A stretch of DNA of 64,000 nucleotides, from assembly GCA_948474755.1 (NCBI GenBank), contig CAOLHI010001437.1:1-64000 (forward strand), written 5' to 3'. The notes below the pieces were generated by a model that saw only the letters and a list, made by a program, of their open reading frames with translations, did not search any database and had not been told where the DNA came from. The DNA comes from Ctenosaura bakeri. Its lineage: Eukaryota; Chordata; Lepidosauria; Squamata; Iguanidae. The translations under genes and the position numbers were made by a program. This document shows, piece by piece, positions 33,866-42,371 of the stretch (its first letter is position 1; the number at the start of each line of letters is the position of its first letter).

Positions 33866-34655
33866 GGCCCTTTTCGCACGTAGGTCATTAGCGCAATGAG
33901 GGAGAGCCCTCGCGCTATTGTAAACTTTGCAAAAAAGCCCCTTGCACTCCGCACACAGCAGGGCATTTGTGAGAGAGCACCATTCCCTGCCTGGTGCCTC
34001 TTCCGCATGTCGGTGTCGTGGGCCACGCCCAGGTCCCTCCCTGTCCCCGCCCCACCGGCCCTGATTGGGCGGTGGGTTTTCTTTTTTTTTAATTTTTTTC
34101 AGCCTATCGTGCTAACGTTAGCACGATAGATCCTGCCAACAGGCCATCGCAGCAGCCCCAAGGGCAGACCAGTAGCAGAGCTACGGTGCTAATGCGCTAA
34201 CGTGCTAACGATAGCACCAGTTTTTTTAAAAAAAAATAGTCAGCCAGACCCCAGGGGCTGCTGTCGTCTCAAGTGTGGCGACGCAACCCCGGGGTGGGCT
34301 CTTGCGGCAACATGTCGGGCAGTGTTCCCTGCTACCATGGGGGCAGCGGCGTCCCTGCTGCTGGGCGGGGCTTCTTCTGGGAGTTGCTGTGTGACGGACA
34401 GGCAGCTGAGACTGCCTGCACCCCACCCACTCCCGGCTCCTTCGCGTAAGAGGGCTCCGCAGGCCCGCAGGTTGCGTGAGCGATACGAAAAAGGAGGTCA
34501 TTTTCGCTTCCAGGCGAAAATGAAAAAATGCGACTCTAGCACTACTCACGATCGCGAGAGCCCCGGGTCGGCGGGAACGTCATGCGGTACGGCGGCTCGT
34601 GAAGGGGGGAGGGAGCGTGTTTACTACGCTTTCAAACTGCCATGCGAAAAGGGCC
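33866..34655. mobile_element. GC-rich TIR element, copy 2 (nested in hAT)
   Basis: Left end GGCCCTTTTCGCACG and right end CATGCGAAAAGGGCC are inverted repeats, flanked by a 3-bp duplication TTG (33863-33865, 34656-34658). The interior is CpG-rich and full of inverted words (GTGCTAACG/CGTTAGCAC). It shows several overlapping chance open frames on both strands without a transposase motif. It is younger than the hAT around it. Confidence 0.82.
34104..34129. repeat. Perfect 26-bp palindrome
   Basis: The half-site CTATCGTGCTAAC is followed directly by its exact complement with no spacer. A partial repetition (CGTGCTAACGATAGCAC) follows near 34199-34215. Both lie inside the GC-rich element. Confidence 0.9.
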
Positions 34656-34979
34656 TTGGACAGAGGAGCAGTCAGAAGTAGAAGTAGATTGCAAGTGCTG
34701 GCTGCTGGGCCCCTTTTCAGAATACCAGCAGCTAGGAGCCTGCAATATGGGGATTGGGCTTGCTAGGAGTGAGGACTGCCACAGCTGCAGGAAAGGTGCA
34801 AAGGCCACATGAAATAGCCTGGTGGGCTGGATTCAGCCCGCAACTCTTGTGTTTGGCACATGTGGTCTAGACCATCTTAACTTAAGGGGATATGCAGAAA
34901 TAACATCTAAGACAAAATGCAGGCCTGTGGCTCTAACATCAACACTTTTCTTCTCCAGTATGATTTTTAACATTTTTGC

Positions 34980-35089
34980 CTGATGAAGAAGCCAGTGAAG
35001 CTATGAAAACCTGCATGATGCATATTCTGCATTTTAATTGGCCAATAAAGGTGTCACTCTTTTTGTGGATTTTGGATTTTGTTATATCT
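34980..35089 (+). mobile_element. Short retroelement fragment with a degenerate hammerhead-like core
   Basis: CTGATGA (34980-34986), a spacer whose arms GAAGC and GCTAT can pair weakly, then GAAAA (35005-35009). It is followed by a repeat tail with CCTGCATGATGCAT, TTTTAATTGGCCAATAAAGG and GTGGATTTTGGATTTTG. The U expected before the cleavage base is replaced by C, so this copy should be inactive. The L1 at 35106 inserted just past its end. Confidence 0.5.
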
Positions 35090-35105
35090 GTCTCCATCTC
35101 TTTCT
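35090..35105. repeat. L1 target-site duplication, left copy
   Basis: GTCTCCATCTCTTTCT, identical over 16 bp to 37900-37915, immediately before the T-run that is the L1 poly(A) on the minus strand. Confidence 0.93.
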
Positions 35106-37899
35106 TTTTTTTTTTTTAAATTTTTTTTAATTTTATTAAACTATAACACAAAAACAAACGAAAAATAAAACACCATGTGTTATACATAATAGTGAATTAA
35201 AAAACAAACAAAACAAAACAAAAACATTTTTTTTCCTTCTTTTAAAGAATGCAAACTTATATTATTGTTTTTCCCTTCCCCTAAAATCATAAACTTGTTC
35301 AGCTTGTTCCATTCATACAACTTATACATTTTTGTTACGTATCTTCAATTCTTATTTTCATTATATTCATTTTTATTATTATACTTTCATTCTTAATTCA
35401 ATATTTTTCACTCCCATTTAATCTCTTACTATTATTAATTATAAACTTATTACTTAATATCTCTAATAATAACCTCTCTCTAAAACCAATTACCTTTTAA
35501 CTTTTTTTCCCCTTTTAAACATTGAACATCACATATCAAATTACATCTATAAATCACAAGTTTAACACACAGAGATAATAAACAATATAAAAATACAAAA
35601 TAAAAAATAAAAGTAATAATAATAATAAAAAAAAACCAACCCCCCAGAGCCAACTTTTTATTTAATCCACTTTCCAAAATTGCCATTCTTCTTTTAACAG
35701 GGTAGCATTACCATCTCTTTTCAGAACTTTTTCTAAAAATATTTTCCAAATTTCTTCAAAATCATTTGTTTTTACCAAACCTTTCATAAACCTAATTCTA
35801 CATGTTAGTTTATCATTAATTACAATTTTCCACACTTCTTTATACCATTCTTCTATTTGAAATTTTTCATTTGTCTTCCATTTTTTTGCTATTATTAATC
35901 TCGCTGCAGTTAACAAATTTGTTATTAATTCTTTCTTTGCCTGAGTACACTCTACCTTATTATATATGGACAACAACGCTATATTTGGACATACTGGTAT
36001 TTCCAATCCAATAATCTCTTTTATCTCTTTAAAAACCTTTTGCCAAAATTCCTTTATCTTGTTGCAATTCCACCACATATGCATATATGTACCAATTTCT
36101 TGACATCCTCTCCAACACAATCTTGAATATTTCTCATCTATTTGATTTAATTTCACTGGAGTCAAGTACCATTTCCAAACTATTTTATAATAATTCTCTT
36201 TTATTCTTATTGATAATTTTTTTAAATGGCGTTGTTCCCAAATTTTTCTCCATTCTTGTATATCTATAGTTTGTACTGTCTCTTCCTCCCATATTTTTCT
36301 AAGATAATCCTCTTCTTGTTCTTTTGCTAATATTTTATATATTTCACTTGTTGTACCTTTTAGTATTTCATTTTCTTGCATATTTTCTCTTTGAATAATA
36401 ATTTGTTCAAATTTAGTATATTCTTTAAAATCCTTAACATATCTTTTCATACTCTTTGTCCATTGCTCTAGTTGTATATAATTTAACCAAGATATCTTAG
36501 TTTCCTGCAATCTCTCTTTCATTCTTTCTTTATTTATCATTATTTTCATCCAATCTTTTAATCTATATATTTTTTGTTTTTTTATTTCTTTCTCTATTAT
36601 TTCTCTTAAATTTATTGGAAATTTTTCCATCATTACTATCGGAGTTAATATTGATATATTCGGTATCAATTTTCTTTTATTTTTCTTCCATATTTCTATT
36701 ATATTTTTTATAAAAGGATTTTCTATTTTTTCCATTTCTTTCTTTGAAAAATTCCTAAAAAATATATTCTCTAATTTCATCTCAATATTCTTATCTTCTG
36801 TCTCTAACCAATCTAAATCGCCGTTTCCTGAAACTCCATCTATGATATATCTCAATTGATTTGCATAATAATACCATTTTAAATTTGGAAGTCCCAGGCC
36901 ACCTTCTTTTTGACTTTTATACCAATATTTCTTGTTAATCCTCGATTTCTTATTTCCATTACAAAAATTATTTAATATCTTTTGCCACTCCTTTAACTCT
37001 TCCTCTGATACTTTTATTGGTAACATTCTAAACAAAAAATTAATTTTAGGTAAAATTTTCATTTTTACCACTGCTATTCTACCAAACCACGATAACTTTA
37101 TATTTTTATAATCCTCTAATTTCCGTTTAATTTCTAATCTTAATTTCTTGAATTTTTTTTCTTGTAGTCCTTGTAAATTTTTTGTAATATCTATTCCTAA
37201 ATATTTAATTGATTCTTTTACTTTAAGTAATCCTCTTTTACTACTTATAAATTTTTGTACTTCTTCTTTAGTATAATTAAATAACATTATTTCTGATTTG
37301 GCCCAATTTATTTTCAATCCTGTCTTCTCCCCAAACTCTTTTAAATGTTTATCTATTCTATCTATCTTTTCAACCGGATCTTTAATTGTCAACAATGTAT
37401 CATCTGCAAATAAGCTTATTTTATTTTTCTCCTTAGCTCCAATTCCTTCCAAATTCTCATCATTTCTTATCACATTCGCTAATATTTCTATAACTATTGC
37501 AAATAAAACTGGAGATAATGGACATCCTTGTCTCGTTCCTCTTGTTATTTGAATCTGATCTGTAAATCCATCATTTACCATCACTACAGATGTATTATAT
37601 GAATATAATTGATTTATTAACCCTTTAAATCTTTCTCCTAATCCTATTTTATTTAAAATTGTTTTTAACGCCGGCCATTCCACACAATCAAAGGCTTTAA
37701 ATATATCTAACGCTAAAATTCCAGCTTTTTGTTTTTCTCTATCCATTATATTTATTTTATTTATTGTTTTCCCTATTAAATTTGCCATCTGTCTTCCTTG
37801 AATAAAACCACATTGATCTTTATGTATATATTTATAAATAAATTTATTTAACCTCTTCGCCATTATTGCTGTCAAAATTTTTGCATCTTGGTTTATTAA
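35106..37899 (-). mobile_element. 5'-truncated L1 LINE insertion
   Basis: A 2.8-kb minus-strand L1 with a perfect 16-bp TSD, a poly(A) tail (T-run at 35106-35116), an AATAAA signal (complement of 35131-35136) and an A-rich 3' untranslated region of about 550 bp. The coding part runs uninterrupted from the truncation point to a normal stop. Missing: 5' UTR, ORF1, the endonuclease domain and the first part of the reverse transcriptase. The intact frame and exact TSD make this one of the youngest insertions in the window. It cannot move on its own. Confidence 0.95.
35662..37899 (-). pseudogene. L1 ORF2 fragment (reverse transcriptase and C-terminal domain), frame intact
   Basis: A 745-codon fragment of the L1 ORF2 protein, which copies L1 RNA into DNA at the target site. 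Numbering from an in-frame ATG at 37974, residues 1-25 come from flanking host DNA and the TSD, and L1 sequence starts at residue 26. Visible RT motifs: LALDIFKAFD (87-96, motif A with catalytic Asp), TRQGCPLSPVLF (147-158), FADDTLL (189-195, the L1-type FADD catalytic box) and GLKINWAKSE (219-228). A C-terminal CX3CX7HX4C zinc-binding pattern is complete (C620, C624, H632, C637). Full ORF2 proteins of this clade are roughly 1,200-1,300 residues, so about the N-terminal 40 percent, including the whole endonuclease, is absent. No stop or frameshift is present in what remains. Confidence 0.93.
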
Positions 37900-37915
37900 G
37901 TCTCCATCTCTTTCT
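37900..37915. repeat. L1 target-site duplication, right copy
   Basis: Second copy of the 16-bp GTCTCCATCTCTTTCT, at the 5' truncation point of the L1. Confidence 0.93.
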
Positions 37916-38514
37916 AGCTCCTGATAGGTATCCCTCTCTGGAAGTAACCATCTTACAGGGGCCACTCTATCCATTACTCCTTAGAGAGTAATATGTTATC
38001 ACTTCACTCAGTGAAGATGTATTGAGCCAGCCCTGCTGCATTTGGACCCCACTGCTCATTCTGCTCAGTATTCTAGATTCCTGCTATGGTGGCACCCATG
38101 TGGGTTGGATGCAGATTGTTACTTTATTTCATTTTGAAAATCAGAGAGATGTACATTGCAATATACTGATGCACTTTAAAATATGCTAAAGCATAGCTGA
38201 AGATGCAAAATCACCAGTGCTCAGTCACAGGAATATAGCATGCAATGAAGTGGGATCGTTACTTCCATTTCAGTGAATGTGCATGGAATGTGCCCCAGGA
38301 CCACTGCAGTATGCAGAGTTCCAGGCAAGCAGCTACTGTGCCAGAGAGGACTTTGTAATCATCATGTACAAGTCAAACATAATCTGCCCTGCATGTGCCA
38401 GGTTAGACTCTGGTGAGTGGCAGCAATAAATTGCTCAATTATGATGAATTATTTATGGGGGAGGATTGAGCCAGCATAACAACTAGAAAGACACCTAGTT
38501 AAAAATTCCTACTT
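37916..38514. other. Gene-free stretch
   Basis: No repeat or gene recognised. The region supplies the chance start codon fused in frame to the L1 remnant. Confidence 0.4.
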
Positions 38515-38672
38515 AACTATGATGCTTACTGGTTGGCCTTGGGTAAATTGTTATGTTTCAGTCTAACCTACCTCACAGTGGTGTTGTGAAGATCAACTGG
38601 TAAACATCAATCTACAGCTAGCCTGCTCATTGGAAGAACAGTAGGATACAAACCGAAGCAATAACGACGATG
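38515..38672 (+). repeat. MIR-like SINE relic
   Basis: TGGTTGGCCTTGGGTAAATT, TCTAACCTACCTCACAGTGG and TGTTGTGAAGATCAACTGG follow the order of an old tRNA-SINE core as in MIR-type elements. The tail GGAAGAACAGTAGGATACAA resembles an L2-type 3' end. Strongly diverged. Confidence 0.55.
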
Positions 38673-38767
38673 GCCTAAATGCAGTAGCTTGTCCCAGCCA
38701 GAGTAAACCCATTAAAACAATGGAAACTTGGTAATTCAATACTTAATGTACATATTCAAAAAAAAAA

Positions 38768-39343
38768 TCATAGAGCTGGAAGAGACCACAAGGGCCATCA
38801 GGTCCAACTCCCTGCCATGCAGGAAAATACAATCAAAGCACTCCTGACAGATGGCCATTCAGCCTCTGTTTAAAAGCCTCCAAAGAAGGAGCTCCATCAC
38901 ACTCAAAGGCAGTGTATTCCAGTGTTGAACTGTTCATGTTATCAGGAAGTTGTTCCTAAAGTTTTTAGATGGAATTTCTTTTTCTGAAGTTTGAAGCCAT
39001 TGCTCTGTGTCCTAGTCCCTGGGGCAACAGAAAACAGGCTTGTTACCTCCTCCCTATGACATCCCATCCCATATTTAAACATAGCTATCATGTCACCTCT
39101 TAACCTTCTCTTCATCAGGCTAAATATACCCAGCTCCCTCAGCCCTTCTACCATTTTGGTAGCCCTCTTCTGGACATGTTCCAGCTTGTCAATATCCTTT
39201 GGTGCCTAGATTGGGACACAGAATTCCATATGGGGTCTGACCAAAGCAAAATAGAATGGTACTATTACTTCCCTTGACCTAGACACTATACTCCTATTGC
39301 TGCAGCCCAGAATTGTATTAGCCTTTTTTAGCTGCTTTATCAC
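38768..39343 (-). pseudogene. CR1 LINE: 3' end and ORF2 C-terminus, dead copy
   Basis: Plus-strand ATCATAGAGCTGGAAGAGAC is the complement of the CR1 3' end. Further in, the minus strand encodes GDMIAMFKYGMGCH and related C-terminal residues (38942-39154) with several frameshifts. It is more diverged than the copies at 23955 and 49746. It stops abruptly at a TIR element (39344). Confidence 0.88.
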
Positions 39344-40020
39344 TTATATATTACTTATACTTGTGCATAAGTCAACCTCATGTATAAGTCAAGGGTGGGT
39401 TTGAGGGCCAAAATTATGGATTTTACTATCACCTGTGGATAAATCAAGAGTCATTCCATGGAAAAGGGAAAGAGGCAGCACTGCCTCAAAGGGGCCAGCT
39501 GCACCTGGGCACTGCCACGGTTACTATTTTCCCACCCAGGCTTTCAAAAAGGTCTTTTGCCAGAAAGGGATTTATTTATTTTTTATTTTTTATTTTGGTA
39601 AATTAAGGTACGGTATAACTCTTATTTAAAAAAAAAAAAAAAGGGAAACCCTCCTCTTCTCTGATTAAAGTAAGAAAAGGTGACAGCTTATTTTGTCCCA
39701 GGAGAACCTAGAAGAAGCACCAACCCCCTCTAATCTTTCAGCGCACCTTTGCAGGAAAGCCCCAAAGAGCTGCTGCTGCCACAACCATTTTCCCACCCAG
39801 GCATTTAAAAAGGCAAGAAGTGGCACCGCAGTGGAGAAAGTAGAGGGGATTCGTGCTTCTTTTAGACCTAAGCTCTCCCCTCTCACTGCTCTACCCAGAG
39901 CAGGGGATGCTTCCTTTTTTAATAAGAGTTACAATATTTACACTGACCTATGGATAAATCAGCCCAAGTTTTTTGGATCAATACTTTGACTAAAATTATA
40001 TGAGTATGTACAGTATATAA
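39344..40020. mobile_element. TIR element with TTATATA ends and GTATAAGTCAA motifs
   Basis: The left end TTATATATTACTTATACTTG, with CATAAGTCAACCTC and GTATAAGTCAAGGG, has a diverged inverted counterpart at the right (GAGTATGTACAGTATATAA). The phrase CTGTGGATAAATCAAGAG near the left recurs inverted or modified as CCTATGGATAAATCAGCC at the right. The interior has two similar segments with TTTTCCCACCCAGGC (39528 and 39790). No transposase. Superfamily unassigned. Confidence 0.6.
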
Positions 40021-40639
40021 ATCGCATTTATTCAATGGGTCCACTCTATTTGTGACTAACCATTTAATTTAGACCAGTGTTTTCTTCCCCCTTTCTCTTC
40101 CCAGTCTCAGAACAGGAGAAATTGAGAGAAGAGGACAGTTCTCTGGCAATTTATTGCCCCAGCCTCTGGATAAAATTGCATTGCATGCCATATGACTCTT
40201 GGAAGTAACTATTTCACCTTCTTGTTGTGTGCATACAAGACCAGTGTCAAATTCCCAAGGGACTTTCGCTCCAGGGCCATTTTGGGAGTGAGACACAATT
40301 AAGGAATAATGCATGCTCTTTTCTTTCTCCCTTTCTAAATTAGCCATCATGTCACTAAAAATGTTTCTGTGTTCCACAATCAGTCCACTTAACTGTAACA
40401 AAGCAGCACAGATCTATCAAGCCTACAATGAGCTTGGCTAATGACAGCTGAAATTACAAAATCACTCCTGCTTCCCAGTACCCCGGACTTTCTTCTGTGT
40501 GTGTCTCTCTCTCCTCAATCATCGCACTGCTTGTCGCTGCTCTCTATGGGGGAAAAACTGCAACGGAGGGCACTTGAGCCCTATCCAAGTGCCAAGTGCT
40601 TTGTTACACTACCTTTGGAAATTATTATTCTCAACGCTA
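40021..40639. other. Gene-free stretch
   Basis: Only chance frames (40069-40401 minus, 40441-40738 plus). Repeat-poor, continuing into the next candidate element. Confidence 0.35.
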
Positions 40640-41080
40640 ACAATTAGGAGGAAAGGAGGTGTGGCAGGCAAGCAGAGAGGCAGTGAAGCTGAGGCCAGCC
40701 ATAAAATACAAGCCGAGCGAATTGTTCCTGTATCTTGATTATGCATTTAACTGCATTTCTAAGCACATCTAATTTTCCCCCTAAACCCAAGCTTAGGAAG
40801 TGTAATCTTGCCACTATTCAGATACAATGTGGTTTCTGTTCTCTCTCCCAGTTTTAATTATGTGTCCATCGCTGCATCTTCTCCAAGCTGGCAGGCTCCA
40901 AGATTCATAATTTCAGCCTGACACCATAGTAACCACTTAGTTTTTGATTCAGAACTCTAATGTCATCACTGGCTGGTCTTGAACAAAGCCGGGAGAGAGG
41001 GTGTAATTTGAAAGCAGCGTCATATAGAACGGCAATTATTTCCCCGTTTCAGAGGGAAATGTAAACAAAAGGTCAGTGCT
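40640..41080. promoter_or_regulatory. Candidate conserved non-coding element
   Basis: About 440 bp with no repeat signature and words such as CTTGATTATGCATTTAACTG, CACATCTAATTTTCCCC, GTTTTAATTATGTGTCC and GGCAATTATTTCCCCG. POU/homeodomain-like cores are frequent. Whether it is conserved cannot be seen from this sequence alone. Confidence 0.32.
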
Positions 41081-41715
41081 GGTCAGTGCTCTTAATTTCC
41101 ATTCCTGAACACTGAAAAGCCTGGCTTGGCTGGTTTGTTATTTATTTCTGTCTCTCAAATCCTCATTATTCTCTCTGTCTTCATGCCCAGAAAGGGAAAC
41201 AGCAAGCTGGGCTGTCCAATATTGGTAAAGGGGATTGACAGTACCCTTTAAATACGATGGGCAACTCCTCTTGGCATTGTCCCATGGCTCCTTTACAGTA
41301 CTGAATGGGACCTGCTGGGAAGGTTTGGCTAGGGAACAGGCAAGGCTTTCCAAGCATACCTCCACAGGTCCAGAACAATCAGCCTGTCTGTTCTTTAGCT
41401 GTAAGCACCCTCCACGTGTGTCCAACAGATGGAAAAAACCTACCCTCTCTTTCCAGGAAGGAGGGATGGCAGAAATGGCTGTGAATCAGACTGTCCACTG
41501 TGCACAGTTTTTCCCATGTTAAGAACACAAAAACAGGCCTCCTGGATGTGAGCTTCCCTGCGTGGTCTGATCAAACCAAACATGCTACTGCCAATGCTGG
41601 AGAATGAGACACAAATCAGGAATACAGGGTCATGGGAGACTGCTATGTATTTAGCCCATGTAGCTTAATAGTCTCTACATTAACTAGGAGGGCTTTAGGC
41701 CTTTCCTAGGCTTAG
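41081..41715. other. Gene-free stretch
   Basis: Overlapping chance frames on both strands at 41138-41522. No domain and no repeat recognised. Confidence 0.35.
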
Positions 41716-41794
41716 TGGGAGATGCTTGGAATTGAATTTATGGTATTTTACATACAAGGCATGTGCTTTGACACTGAACTATGCCCTTCTTTTA
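41716..41794 (-). repeat. tRNA SINE (family C) head fragment
   Basis: TACAAGGCATGTGCTTTGAC and CACTGAACTATGCCCTTC are the complement of the tRNA-derived head seen at 23493-23673. The body is missing. Confidence 0.6.
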
Positions 41795-41891
41795 CCTCAA
41801 GCACCAGATGTGTACCTTTAAATCTCCTGATGGAGTAGGAAGGAAGGCAGTAAAAACTAGAGCTTGGAATGTTATTTTTAAAAAGGAACTA

Positions 41892-42371
41892 CAGTCCTCC
41901 CTCCACATTCACAGATTTGACCTTTGCAAATTGGTTATTTGTGAGTGCACGATCCTTCCCCCACCCCATTCTTCTCCTCCCCTTCCTTTGTGTTTGGCTG
42001 AGCACAAAGAAAGGAGGCAGGTATGTCTGCGGAAAAGGCAAGGGAATGGTGGAGTGAGGCATGCACCCATGTCCTCCCTTCTGGATCTTCCTCCTCCCAT
42101 TTCCATGCATTTGGCTCTGGTAGGACAATACACGCTGAGGCAAAATGCAAAGGAATTTGACGGGGAAGGCTCACGCAAGCCTTCCTTTTCCCCTTTGGAG
42201 CTCCCTCTCCCATTCCCACACATTTTGTCCCAGCACAGAAAATGTGTGCCAGACAAAACACAAGAGAATGGGGAGGATCCCCATAAGGGAGGTGAAGCAT
42301 GGAGGCAGTTATTTTTCCACTTTCACCAGGGTTCTGCACCCCTAACCCTTGCAGAAGTGGAGATGCCACTG
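41892..42371. mobile_element. Tigger/pogo-like non-autonomous element with internal tandem repeats
   Basis: Starts CAGTCCTCCCTCCACATTCA and ends GAAGTGGAGATGCCACTG, with a TA dinucleotide on each side (41890-41891, 42372-42373), as expected for Tc1/mariner-superfamily elements. The CAGTCCTCCCTCCA terminus resembles Tigger. The interior is three imperfect direct repeats of about 105 bp (CTTCTCCTCCC.., ..CTCCTCCCATTTCC.., ..CTCTCCCATTCCC.., each followed by AGCACAAAG/GCAAAATGC/AAAACACAAG-type blocks). Long open frames across it are explained by the repeat structure. Confidence 0.75.

Larger units (their letters stand above)
33347..34864. mobile_element. hAT transposon, non-autonomous, carrying a nested element
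   Basis: Starts CAGGGGTGTCAAACTC and ends GTTTGGCACATGTG, inverted termini of hAT type. The perfect 8-bp TSD GTCTAGAC (33339-33346 and 34865-34872) is itself palindromic and fits the TCTAGA-centred targets typical of hAT elements. The element's own parts (33347-33865 and 34656-34864) include GGGCTGGATTCAGCCCG near the right end. No transposase is encoded. A 790-bp GC-rich element is inserted inside. Confidence 0.92.

Noticed and set aside
34202..34681. 159-codon plus-strand frame in GC-rich DNA
   Set aside because: Lies within the GC-rich TIR element, with an opposing frame on the other strand and no transposase motif.
36087..37552. Plus-strand frames opposite the L1 ORF2
   Set aside because: Antisense shadows of the L1 frame.
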